A stretch of 64,000 nucleotides of DNA, taken from NCBI RefSeq assembly GCF_963675815.1, contig NZ_OY776574.1:2412001-2476000 (forward strand). The letters are read 5' to 3'. The notes below the pieces were generated by a model. The model saw nothing but the letters and a program-made list of their open reading frames with translations, was not told where the DNA came from and did not search any database. Source of the stretch: an uncultured Desulfuromusa sp. GTDB lineage: Bacteria; Desulfobacterota; Desulfuromonadia; Desulfuromonadales; Geopsychrobacteraceae. Position 1 is the first letter of the stretch. Each line of letters starts with the position of its first letter. The translations under genes were made by a program, and so were the position numbers. Positions 50,748 through 59,718 of this stretch are shown one piece after another.

Positions 50748-52763
50748 TCAACCCTGCCCGATCAGTTCGAGAAAATCGTTTTCACTGAGGATTGTGATTC
50801 CCAGCTGCTCGGCTTTTGTGAGCTTACTCCCAGCTTCCGATCCGGCGACAACATAGTCGGTTTTTTTACTCACCGATCCGCTGGCTCGGCCCCCCTGCGC
50901 TTCAACCAGTGCTGTTCCTTCTTTTCTGCTGAAACGCTCCAGGCTTCCAGTAAAAACAAATATTTTCCCCTGGAATTTGTCGCCGCTGATGCGTTCTTCT
51001 TTCTGGGGATCGATCCCCAGTTCGTGCAGCTCTTGAAGCAAGTTCCGATTGTTTTCAGCCGCGAAAAAATGGACAAGGCTGTCGCTGACCTGCGGTCCAA
51101 TTTCGTGGAGTTCAAGAAGTTCATCAGTGGTCGCCGCTGCCAGCTTTTCCAGACTGTTGAAATGGTGGACGATGACTTTCGCCAGATGTTTTCCGACGTG
51201 ACGAATACCCAGGGCATAGATGAAATTTTCCAGTGGCCGTTGTTTGCTGGCGGCAATGGCCTGTAACAATTTATCCGCAAGCCTCTCTCCCATGCGCTCA
51301 AACTGAAACAGGTCTTCCCGTCGCAACCGGTATAAATCTGCAATACTGCTGACCAGTTTCAGGCGTAGCAGCTGATCAATCTGCCGATCACCCAGTCCCT
51401 CAATATCCATCGCTTCACGGGAACAGAAATGCTTGAGGGATTCCTTGAGGCGGGCCGGGCAATCAAGATTCTGGCAGCGCGGGACGACTTCATCAGTTTC
51501 ACGAACCAGAATTGAGTCACAGGCCGGACAGAAAGAGGGCTCAGAAATCGGTTTTTCATCTCCAGTGCGTTTTTCTGCAACGACCCGAACAATATCGGGG
51601 ATGACATCGCCTGCCCGTTCGACAATAACGGTATCACCGATGCGGACATCCAGGCGGTCAATTTCATCCCAGTTGTGGAGGCTGGCACTGGAGACGGTTA
51701 CGCCGCTGACAGTAACCGGACGCAGGTTTGCTACCGGGGTGACGGCTCCGGTCCGACCAACTTGCAGGCGTACCGACTCAAGGATTGTTTGTTCCTGTCG
51801 TGCTGGAAATTTGGCGGCAATGGCCCAGCGGGGAGTGCGACTTTTTGCTCCCAGTTCCTGTTGCAAGGCAATGCTGTTCACCTTGATGACCATGCCGTCA
51901 ATTTCGTAGGGGAGAGTTTCCCTTATCCTTTGTAGCTCGGCATAGCGGGAGATCACGGTTTCCATGTTTTTTGCTGTTTGAACAATTGACAGGTTCACTT
52001 TGAATCCCCAGCGACTGAGTGACTCTAAGAGCTGCTGGTGGGTTTTGGGCATCTCTCCGGAAATATTACCGATGCCGTAGCAACTGATTGTCAGGGGACG
52101 ACTGGCGGTCAATTTGGGATCAAGCTGCCGCAAACTTCCTGCTGTCAGGTTGCGCGGATTTGCAAAAGTGGCTCCCCCCTCTTCGCGCCGTTGCAGGTTT
52201 AACTTCCTGAAGGCATCCAGTTCCATATATATTTCACCACGGACTTCCAGTTGTTGAGGGTAATCGTTTTGCAGTTGTAGCGGGATGGCACCAATGGTGC
52301 GGATGTTCTGGGTGATGTCTTCACCGGTGATACCATTCCCCCTTGTGGCTCCACGGATCAGTTTTCCTTGTTCATAGGTCAAGGCGACGGCAACTCCGTC
52401 CAGCTTTGGTTCACATAGATATTCCAGATCTTCAGTGGTTGAGAGAAAGCGCTTGACCCGGGCGTCGAAATCTCTTAAATCAGACTCATTGAATGCATTT
52501 TCAAGTGACAGCATCGGCGTGGCATGGTCTGCAGGGATAAACCCGCTTAAAGGGGAGCTGCCAACTCGTTGAGACGGTGATTCCGTTGTGATCAGTTCCG
52601 GATGTTGCCGCTCAATGTCCAGGAGTTTTTTGAAGAGTTGATCGTATTCTGCATCGGTAATTTCCGGTTGATCAAGAGTGTGATATCTGTAGCTGTGATG
52701 ATGCAGTTGTTGAGATAATATCCGGTGTTGTTGTTGTATGGCTTTAAATGAATCGGAAGTCAT
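50748..52763 (-). CDS. ligA: NAD-dependent DNA ligase
   Basis: A 671-residue LigA of normal length. AMP is carried on Lys120 in CEPKLDGVAVAL. The OB fold is followed by a four-Cys zinc finger (CPACDS...CQNLDCPARL), helix-hairpin-helix repeats and a C-terminal BRCT domain (GKIFVFTGSLERFSRKE). It seals nicks in replication and repair. The 3' 188 bp is duplicated 0.9 kb downstream. Confidence 0.97.
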   Translation of the reverse strand: MTSDSFKAIQQQHRILSQQLHHHSYRYHTLDQPEITDAEYDQLFKKLLDIERQHPELITTESPSQRVGSSPLSGFIPADHATPMLSLENAFNESDLRDFDARVKRFLSTTEDLEYLCEPKLDGVAVALTYEQGKLIRGATRGNGITGEDITQNIRTIGAIPLQLQNDYPQQLEVRGEIYMELDAFRKLNLQRREEGGATFANPRNLTAGSLRQLDPKLTASRPLTISCYGIGNISGEMPKTHQQLLESLSRWGFKVNLSIVQTAKNMETVISRYAELQRIRETLPYEIDGMVIKVNSIALQQELGAKSRTPRWAIAAKFPARQEQTILESVRLQVGRTGAVTPVANLRPVTVSGVTVSSASLHNWDEIDRLDVRIGDTVIVERAGDVIPDIVRVVAEKRTGDEKPISEPSFCPACDSILVRETDEVVPRCQNLDCPARLKESLKHFCSREAMDIEGLGDRQIDQLLRLKLVSSIADLYRLRREDLFQFERMGERLADKLLQAIAASKQRPLENFIYALGIRHVGKHLAKVIVHHFNSLEKLAAATTDELLELHEIGPQVSDSLVHFFAAENNRNLLQELHELGIDPQKEERISGDKFQGKIFVFTGSLERFSRKEGTALVEAQGGRASGSVSKKTDYVVAGSEAGSKLTKAEQLGITILSENDFLELIGQG

Positions 52764-52925
52764 GGTTTTTTCTTTCTATAGGGGCGATGTTGATCCATAT
52801 TATGTTGATCAATTTAGAGCAAAGCAAGTACTTTCCCTTTAGGATTGTTTGCGCTAAGATTCGCAACTTAATCTTTGTAAGCTGAAAAGCAGAGCTATCT
52901 GATTCTCTCTGGAGTATGGACATAA

Positions 52926-54182
52926 ATGGCTGACGAATTAACGTGGCGCCTGTTGGCGCTGCTGCTGCTTCTGGTTCTTTCCGGTTTTTTTTCCGGATCG
53001 GAAACAGCGTTGCTGTCTCTCGATAAACTCAGGGTTCTTTTTCTGCAACAGAGACAGTATCGCAATGCTGATAAACTCGCAAAACTGCTGGACAATCCCG
53101 ATCGTCTCCTGAGTGGGATATTGGTCGGCAACAACCTGGTGAATATTGCTGCGTCGGTTATTGCGACCGGACTCTTTGTCAGCTATTTTGGCGAACAGGG
53201 TGAATGGCTGACGGTGTTGGTTCTGACTCCGGTTGTGTTGATTTTCTCTGAGGTTTGTCCCAAGACCTATGCGGCTCAATATCCGGAGAAAATGTCCTTT
53301 CTGGTGTTGAATCCGATCCGTTTTGTGGTCTGGGTACTTGCTCCGGTTATTTTTGTGGTGTCTTCCATTTCCCGGATGATGACAAGCTTGATTCGCAAGA
53401 AGAATGCGGAGAGCTTTTCCGTCTCTGAGGATGAGATCAGGGCCATGATCGAAGTCGGGGAAGAGTCAGGAGTTGTTGCCGCTGAACAACGGGAAATGCT
53501 GCACGGGATTTTTGATCTGTCCGAAACTCGGGTGCGGGACATCATGATTCCCAGGACCGAGGTCACCGGTGTTGACCTTTCTGCTGATTTTCAAGATGTT
53601 CTGACTGTGGCCAGGGAAGCCCGTCATTCACGTTTCCCCGTGTTCAGTGAAAATCTCGATACGATTATCGGAGTCATCCACTCCAAAGATATTCTTGGCT
53701 ATGTCGGGCAAGTCGAAAAATTTTCTCTCAAGGAATTATGTCGCAGTCCTTATTATGTCCCTGAGTCAAAGCGGATTGGTGTGCTGCTGCAAAGCTTTCG
53801 AAAAAAACGTGAGCATCTGGCGATCGTTGTAGATGAATATGGGGGCATGGAGGGAATCGTTACCCTCGAAGATGTGGTTGAGGAAATTGTCGGTGAAATC
53901 CACGATGAATATGATATTGCCGAGGTTGGTTTCAGAGAGCTGGGGCCAGGGCATTATCTGCTTGATGCGGTTATGCCGCTCCGTGAGGTGAATCGGCGGT
54001 TTGATCTGAATCTACCGGAAGAGCACGTGACAACTCTGGCTGGCCATTTATTGCAGATTATGGGAAAAATCCCAGTGGAAGGGGATTCCTGTGAAGAGGG
54101 GAATCTCAAGTTCCGGGTACGCCGAATGGAAGACCGGAGAATTGAAGAAATAGAAATGGTCATTTCTCCATCTCAAGACTGA
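52926..54182 (+). CDS. CNNM/CorC-type hemolysin-family protein (DUF21-CBS-CorC_HlyC)
   Basis: A 418-residue membrane protein. The N-terminal DUF21 domain has about four helices (GFFSGSETALLSLDKLR, GNNLVNIAASVIAT). Two CBS domains follow (MIPRTEVTGVD, HSKDILGYV; YGGMEGIVTLEDVVEEIVGEI), then the small CorC/transporter-associated domain. The family is linked to Mg2+/Co2+ homeostasis, and direct transport activity here is inferred. ATG 52926. Confidence 0.9.
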   Translation: MADELTWRLLALLLLLVLSGFFSGSETALLSLDKLRVLFLQQRQYRNADKLAKLLDNPDRLLSGILVGNNLVNIAASVIATGLFVSYFGEQGEWLTVLVLTPVVLIFSEVCPKTYAAQYPEKMSFLVLNPIRFVVWVLAPVIFVVSSISRMMTSLIRKKNAESFSVSEDEIRAMIEVGEESGVVAAEQREMLHGIFDLSETRVRDIMIPRTEVTGVDLSADFQDVLTVAREARHSRFPVFSENLDTIIGVIHSKDILGYVGQVEKFSLKELCRSPYYVPESKRIGVLLQSFRKKREHLAIVVDEYGGMEGIVTLEDVVEEIVGEIHDEYDIAEVGFRELGPGHYLLDAVMPLREVNRRFDLNLPEEHVTTLAGHLLQIMGKIPVEGDSCEEGNLKFRVRRMEDRRIEEIEMVISPSQD

Positions 54183-54395
54183 GAAAAAAGAAGCCTGTTG
54201 ATCGATCCTGCCTATAGCCGACTCTCTGCAATCTTGTCGTTTGTCAGTTTCATGATTTTTTTGTTTATCTGCAAGAAGCTGATGATAACAGTTGATTCTC
54301 ATCTTCTTTTTGTGCACCTCCTTCTCATTAGCTCCAAGTCCCCGTCATAGCAACATTTTCCAGATCAAGTAATTACAGGAAATAAGCATTTCTGC

Positions 54396-54463
54396 TTGAC
54401 AGTTATACATGGCACCGCTATATTTTCATCATTCTAGTGTCAAATAGTGTCAAGTGGTGTCAA
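54396..54463 (+). promoter_or_regulatory. dcw cluster promoter with three phased MraZ boxes
   Basis: -35 TTGACA (54396-54401), 17-bp spacer, -10 TATATT (54419-54424). Then GTGTCAA occurs three times at exactly 10-bp spacing (54437, 54447, 54457), ending 1 bp before the mraZ start. Tandem direct repeats of this kind beside mraZ are the known binding sites of MraZ itself in other bacteria, so autorepression is likely. Confidence 0.85.
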
Positions 54464-54464
54464 T

Positions 54465-54908
54465 ATGAAATTTTCGGGTGAATACAACGTCAGTATCGAT
54501 CTGAAAGGACGGGTCAGTATCCCGGCCTCCTTCAGGGATGAGCTGCGTCAGGAATATGGTTCCGAGGGGCTGGTTGTCACCCGTTATAAAAATGGTTTAG
54601 TTGCTTATCCTCCTGCGCGCTGGGAAGAAATTTGCGCCAATGTTTTTTCAATGAGTCCCGGGCCGAAGCGTGAGGCAAATATACGTAATCGAATTGCCCC
54701 GGCAAAAGAATGTTCATTTAATGCTCAGGGAAGGATTCAGATACCACAATCTTTACGCGAGCATGCCGGTCTGGATAAGGATGTTGTTGTCATCGGCATG
54801 TTTGAAAAAATTGAAATCTGGAGCCAGATAGCTCACACCTTGATTGCCGCTGAATCTGAGTCGATGTTGGATGAGGATGCTCAGGGACAAGCCGATTTAG
54901 GTTTTTAG
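54465..54908 (+). CDS. mraZ: Transcriptional regulator MraZ
   Basis: A 147-residue protein with two AbrB-like halves, each with its signature (IDLKGRVSIPASFRDEL; FNAQGRIQIPQSLREHA). It forms a ring that binds direct repeats upstream of its own gene. The start MKFSGEYN at 54465 is preferred over the upstream in-frame start at 54447, which would lie inside the operator. It heads the dcw cluster. Confidence 0.96.
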   Translation: MKFSGEYNVSIDLKGRVSIPASFRDELRQEYGSEGLVVTRYKNGLVAYPPARWEEICANVFSMSPGPKREANIRNRIAPAKECSFNAQGRIQIPQSLREHAGLDKDVVVIGMFEKIEIWSQIAHTLIAAESESMLDEDAQGQADLGF

Positions 54909-54909
54909 G

Positions 54910-55866
54910 ATGTTGTCCGCTCCCTTTGAGCATCTGTCAGTGATGCCGGAGGAAGTTCTACACTGGCTACAGCCCGTGGTTGGCGGCACCTATCTGGATG
55001 GGACTCTTGGCGGTGCCGGTCATTCTCAGATGATTCTTGATCGCGCAGCAGATAGCCGTTTGATCGGACTCGACCGGGACCCGGATGCATTAAAGAAAGC
55101 ATCTGAGATTCTGGCTCCCTATGGTGATCGCGTCAGTCTTCACCATGCGACTTTTGATCGGGCTGACCAGGTTCTGGCGTCTCTGGCTGTCGACGATCTT
55201 GATGGAATGCTGCTCGATCTTGGTGTCTCCTCCTACCAACTGGATACCCCCGAACGGGGCTTCTCTTTTCGTTACGATGCCCCTTTGGATATGCGTATGG
55301 ATCCCACTGTGGGACAAACGGCCGCTGATGTTGTCAATCAGGCCGATGAAGCTGAATTAGTCCGGATTTTTTTTGAGTATGGTGAAGAACGTTACAGTCG
55401 GAGGATCGTCAGGCGGATTATCGCTAAACGTCAGGATTCACCTTTATTGAGCACGGGAGAGCTGGCCGAGCTGGTTCGTGATGCCGTTCCCGGAGGGCAA
55501 CGACCAAGTAAGATCCATCCGGCGACCAGGGTGTTTCAGGCACTGAGGATCTACGTCAACGATGAACTTGGCCAGGTCCGGCGGGGAGTTGAAACTGGAA
55601 TTTCACTGCTGAAACCAGGAGGTCGGCTTGTCGTGATCAGTTTTCATTCTCTGGAAGACAGGATTGTTAAACATTTATTTCGAGAAAAGGCCAGAGGGTG
55701 TATTTGTCCTCCGCGTTTGCCTGTTTGTCAGTGTGAAAATACTCCCGAGGTGAAAATTCTGACGCGTAGAGGGGTGAAAGCCGGGCATGAAGAAGTGGAG
55801 CGGAATGTTCGTTCCCGAAGTGCAGTTTTGAGAGCCGTAGAGCGTTGTTATCCAGATTCAGAGTGA
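54910..55866 (+). CDS. rsmH: 16S rRNA (cytosine-1402-N4) methyltransferase
   Basis: A 318-residue RsmH/MraW with HLSVMPEEVL, YLDGTLGGAGHS, LGVSSYQLDTPERGFSF, ATRVFQALRIYVNDEL and VISFHSLEDRIVKHLF. It modifies the same nucleotide (C1402) as RsmI, also encoded in this window (29.9 kb). Confidence 0.96.
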   Translation: MLSAPFEHLSVMPEEVLHWLQPVVGGTYLDGTLGGAGHSQMILDRAADSRLIGLDRDPDALKKASEILAPYGDRVSLHHATFDRADQVLASLAVDDLDGMLLDLGVSSYQLDTPERGFSFRYDAPLDMRMDPTVGQTAADVVNQADEAELVRIFFEYGEERYSRRIVRRIIAKRQDSPLLSTGELAELVRDAVPGGQRPSKIHPATRVFQALRIYVNDELGQVRRGVETGISLLKPGGRLVVISFHSLEDRIVKHLFREKARGCICPPRLPVCQCENTPEVKILTRRGVKAGHEEVERNVRSRSAVLRAVERCYPDSE

Positions 55867-55880
55867 GGAAGGGGAAATAG

Positions 55881-56198
55881 ATGTCAGAGTCAGTTTCTCA
55901 GGTCGCAGTTAAAATTACCGGATTTTCTTTTTATCGCCCCCGGATTTCTTCGGTGTTTGTGGCGATTTTGTTGGTTTCTCTTTTGTCTCTGTTGTTTGTC
56001 TGGTCCCGGATACATGCCATTAACCTTGAATATGACATTTCCGCACTGCAGCGTGATATCCGGAGTTACGAACAGCAAATCAGTGAGTTGAACACAGAGG
56101 CTGCGTTTCTTGCTCGAGATGAGCGGATTGAGGGGTTGGCAAGAAAAGTCCTGGGGTTACGTACCCCTTCTCCCGGGCAGATTATCAGGGTTGAATGA
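55881..56198 (+). CDS. ftsL: Cell division protein FtsL
   Basis: A 105-residue bitopic membrane protein with one transmembrane helix (~25-47) and a periplasmic coiled coil (LEYDISALQRDIRSYEQQISEL). FtsL is identified mainly by size, topology and position between rsmH and ftsI, as usual for this fast-evolving protein. Confidence 0.85.
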   Translation: MSESVSQVAVKITGFSFYRPRISSVFVAILLVSLLSLLFVWSRIHAINLEYDISALQRDIRSYEQQISELNTEAAFLARDERIEGLARKVLGLRTPSPGQIIRVE

Positions 56199-56199
56199 T

Positions 56200-58152
56200 A
56201 TGGCATTAACGGAACGTGGAGTTCAAATCCGCATCCGCATTTTCGGGGTTTTATTTGTCCTGGCATTCTTGACGATTGCCGGGCGTGCCTATTATTTGCA
56301 GGTTGTGCAAGCTCCAGAACTTCAAAAACGTGCTGATCAGCAACGACAACAGGTTGTGAAGCTGGCGCCACAACGGGGAAGTATCTATGATCGCAATGGT
56401 GATCCGCTGGCCGTTAGTTTGGCTGCCGAATCTCTCTTCGCCGATCCGGCATTGATCAAAGATCCGAAAAATGTTGCTCAACAGCTGAAAAAAATCCTTA
56501 AGGTTTCTGAAAAGGAACTGACGCGATTGCTGACCGCCAAAAAAAGATTTGTCTGGCTGCAGCGAAAACTTGACCCTGAAGTGGCTAAACAAATACATGC
56601 TTTAAATATTGATGGGCTTCAATTTGTTACGGAAAGAAAACGCTATTACCCTCAAGCGAGTACCGCTGCGCATGTTCTGGGGTTCACAGGTTTAGATCCC
56701 AAGGGGCTTGAGGGGCTTGAACTTGAGTACGATCGGCAGTTGCAGGGAGAGTCGGGTCGATTGGTTTCTTTACGTGATGCTCGAGGGCGAGGGTTGTCTT
56801 CCGCCGATCAGCTGGTTCAGGGTGGTGTGGCTGGTCATAACCTCTTCCTGACTTTGGATCGGTCGCTGCAATATGTGGCAGAAAAAGAGTTGGCACGTGT
56901 TGTCCGTGAGACCGGTGCTGCCGGTGGAACCGTTGTCATGCTTGAACCTGCAAGTGGTCGAGTCCTCGCGATGGCAAGCCAGCCGGACTATAACCCGAAC
57001 CTTGCCGGACAATATCCTGCTGCAAAACGTCGTAACCGCGCCGTTTGTGATATGTATGAGCCCGGATCAACGTTTAAACCGTTTCTCATGGCGGGAGTTT
57101 TAGAGGAAGGCTTGGTGCGTCCGGGGCAGAAAATATACTGTGAAAACGGGCGTTACTCCGTTGGCGGAAAAACAATTCGGGATCACGTAAAATTCAAGCA
57201 ACTCACCCTGAAAGAAGTCCTTAAATTCAGTAGTAACATTGGTTCTGCCAAGTTGGGCAAAGCCCTGGAACGCGAGAAATTTTATTCTTATATTCGTGAT
57301 TTTGGTTTTGGGGAGCAGTCTGGGCTGGACCTTCCCGGCGAAGTGAGCGGGATATTGCGTTCACCTTCCAACTGGTTTGAAATCGATTTGGCTGCCATAT
57401 CTTTCGGACAGGGATTGAGTGTGACGTCGATTCAGATGGCTTCTGCTTTTGCCGCCATTGCTAATGGTGGTTTGTTGATGGAACCTTATCTGGTTGAAAG
57501 GGTCACTGATGCTGATGGCCGGCAAATACAAAAGCGGCTCCCACAGGTGAGGCGTCGGGTTATTTCTGAAAAAACGGCACAGCAAGTTAAAGAGATGATG
57601 GTTTCGGTGATTGAGCCGGGAGGAACGGGGACAAGGGCCGCTGTTCCAGGCTATCAGATTGCCGGAAAAACCGGCACTGCGCAAAAAGTTGATACGGTGA
57701 CGGGTGGATATTCGCCGGATAAACGGGTGTCTTCTTTTGTCGGCTTTGTACCGGTAGAAAATCCTGCCCTGGTCCTTTCCGTTACGGTCGATGAACCGCA
57801 AGGGAAGGCTTATGGTGGTCTTGTTGCTGCACCGGTGTTTGCACGAATTGCAGCTCAAACTCTCAGTCATTTGGATATTCTTCCCCGAGGAGAGGTTGTT
57901 GCGCTGACGGAAGAACAATTGGCGGAAGAGCCTTTGCCTGATTTAGCCGCATTGCTTCCCGATACTGAAACCAGTGAAGGTCTGAGAATGCCGAATTTTT
58001 CCGGAATGAGCTATCGCCAGGTATTGCAGACGATGGAAAAGAAAAACCTGAACTTAAAGCTTTCAGGCAGTGGCCAGGTGGTCAAGCAATATCCGGCTCC
58101 GGGGAGAGTTATCCCGTATGGCAAGCAGGCCTGGATCCGTTTTGGAGCGTAA
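56200..58152 (+). CDS. ftsI: Septal peptidoglycan transpeptidase FtsI (PBP3) with PASTA domain
   Basis: A 650-residue class B penicillin-binding protein. It has one N-terminal membrane helix, a dimerisation domain (PQRGSIYDRNGDPLAVS), and a transpeptidase domain with the active-site Ser in GSTFKPF (~residue 290), SSN near 345 and KTGTAQ near 490. A C-terminal PASTA domain (MPNFSGMSYRQVLQTM onward) is present. ATG 56200 follows the ftsL stop directly; the longer frame from 56110 overlaps ftsL. Confidence 0.95.
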   Translation: MALTERGVQIRIRIFGVLFVLAFLTIAGRAYYLQVVQAPELQKRADQQRQQVVKLAPQRGSIYDRNGDPLAVSLAAESLFADPALIKDPKNVAQQLKKILKVSEKELTRLLTAKKRFVWLQRKLDPEVAKQIHALNIDGLQFVTERKRYYPQASTAAHVLGFTGLDPKGLEGLELEYDRQLQGESGRLVSLRDARGRGLSSADQLVQGGVAGHNLFLTLDRSLQYVAEKELARVVRETGAAGGTVVMLEPASGRVLAMASQPDYNPNLAGQYPAAKRRNRAVCDMYEPGSTFKPFLMAGVLEEGLVRPGQKIYCENGRYSVGGKTIRDHVKFKQLTLKEVLKFSSNIGSAKLGKALEREKFYSYIRDFGFGEQSGLDLPGEVSGILRSPSNWFEIDLAAISFGQGLSVTSIQMASAFAAIANGGLLMEPYLVERVTDADGRQIQKRLPQVRRRVISEKTAQQVKEMMVSVIEPGGTGTRAAVPGYQIAGKTGTAQKVDTVTGGYSPDKRVSSFVGFVPVENPALVLSVTVDEPQGKAYGGLVAAPVFARIAAQTLSHLDILPRGEVVALTEEQLAEEPLPDLAALLPDTETSEGLRMPNFSGMSYRQVLQTMEKKNLNLKLSGSGQVVKQYPAPGRVIPYGKQAWIRFGA

Positions 58153-58155
58153 TGG

Positions 58156-59718
58156 ATGGTGAGTTTAAGAGAACGGCACATGAAGCTGGGGCAATTGCTG
58201 AAAATGATCCAACCTCTTGAGATCGTGGGGAAGGAGGCTGTTGGTATTTCCGGGGTCGCTTGCGATTCCCGGAAGGTTCAGGCCGGTATGCTGTTTTTTG
58301 CTCTCCCTGGAGTCAAGTGTGACGGGTATGAGTATCTTCCTCAGGCTTTGGAGGCAGGGGCCGTTGCCGTTGTCGCGGAACAGATTCCAGACGTCTGCGC
58401 TGAAGGTATCTGCTATATCAGGGTTGCGAATGCTCGACGGGCCATGGCGGTTATGGCTGCCGAGTATTATGGTCAGCCGACTGTTGATGTCCCGGTCATC
58501 GGTGTCACGGGAACCAATGGGAAAACCACCACGACCTATCTTCTTGAAGCGATTTTTAAGCAGGCCGGCTATTCACCGGCAGTCTTCGGGACGATCGAAT
58601 GTCGCTTTGGCAAAACATGTTACGAGGCGTCCATCACAACACCGGAATCTCTCGATCTGATGCGGATGATGGCAGAATTTCGCCAACAAGGGGCCGATGT
58701 CCTGATTCTTGAGGTGTCTTCACATGCATTGGAGCAGCATCGTGTGGATGGCATCCATTTTGATGCAGCGATATTTACCAATCTGACTCAGGATCACCTG
58801 GATTACCATGAAACGTTTGCGCGGTACTTTGCGAGTAAACGGCGGTTGTTTGTTGAACTGTTGGGTGATGGCGTTGCAATTATCAACCGTGAGGACAGCT
58901 GGGGTCTTGAATTGTTGAAGGAGAATCCAAACTGGGCCTCTTTTGGGCTGGATGACCAGGCTGATGTCTATCCATTGGAGGTGACGGTCAGCCGTGATCA
59001 GATTTGTGGAACTTTCGCAAGTCAGCATGGTGATGTCGTTATTGAAAGCGGGATGATCGGGGATTTTAATGTCAGCAATCTGCTGGGAGTTGTTGCCACA
59101 GCACAGCAACTCGGAATCAGTAATGAAGACATCTCGAAGGGGATTATGGCGGCCCCTCAAGTTCCCGGGCGGGTAGAGAAAGTTCAAAATAATCAGGGTG
59201 TTCTGGCCCTGGTCGATTATTCTCATACGCCGGGCGCACTGGATCAGGCTTTAAAGACTTTATCCAAGCTTGACCCCAATCGCCTGTTCACCATCGTTGG
59301 CTGTGGTGGTGACCGGGATAAGGGGAAACGGCCGTTGATGGCCGCAGTCGCAGTGAAGTACTCCAATCTGTCGATTTTTACTTCTGATAATCCAAGGACG
59401 GAAGATCCAATTGTCATTCTGGAGCAGATGCGTGGCGGAGCTGTGACTTCCGGCAGCAAGGAGTTGAGTGAAAGCCAGGCTGCCATTGAGGATGGCTTCA
59501 TCGTGATCCCTGATCGTCGTGCTGCAATTGAGTTTGCATGTCGACTGGCGGGTTCGGGAGACTTGTTGCTGGTTGCGGGGAAGGGCCATGAGGATTATCA
59601 GATTGTCGGCACCGAAAAAAAACATTTTGATGACCGTGAAGAATTGACCCGAGTTCTCAATACAACGAACGGTTCAGATAATCAGTTGCCTGATCCGGGA
59701 GGTGGCCATCATGTTTGA
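58156..59718 (+). CDS. murE: UDP-MurNAc-L-Ala-D-Glu:meso-DAP ligase
   Basis: A 520-residue Mur ligase with the P-loop GVTGTNGKTTTTY near residue 117, EVSSHALEQHRV, NLTQDHLDYH with the carbamylated-Lys region after it, and DNPRTEDP near residue 410. DNPR indicates meso-diaminopimelate rather than lysine as substrate. TTGGAG lies ~8 bp upstream of ATG 58156; ATG 58180 is possible. It overlaps murF by 8 bp. Confidence 0.95.
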   Translation: MVSLRERHMKLGQLLKMIQPLEIVGKEAVGISGVACDSRKVQAGMLFFALPGVKCDGYEYLPQALEAGAVAVVAEQIPDVCAEGICYIRVANARRAMAVMAAEYYGQPTVDVPVIGVTGTNGKTTTTYLLEAIFKQAGYSPAVFGTIECRFGKTCYEASITTPESLDLMRMMAEFRQQGADVLILEVSSHALEQHRVDGIHFDAAIFTNLTQDHLDYHETFARYFASKRRLFVELLGDGVAIINREDSWGLELLKENPNWASFGLDDQADVYPLEVTVSRDQICGTFASQHGDVVIESGMIGDFNVSNLLGVVATAQQLGISNEDISKGIMAAPQVPGRVEKVQNNQGVLALVDYSHTPGALDQALKTLSKLDPNRLFTIVGCGGDRDKGKRPLMAAVAVKYSNLSIFTSDNPRTEDPIVILEQMRGGAVTSGSKELSESQAAIEDGFIVIPDRRAAIEFACRLAGSGDLLLVAGKGHEDYQIVGTEKKHFDDREELTRVLNTTNGSDNQLPDPGGGHHV

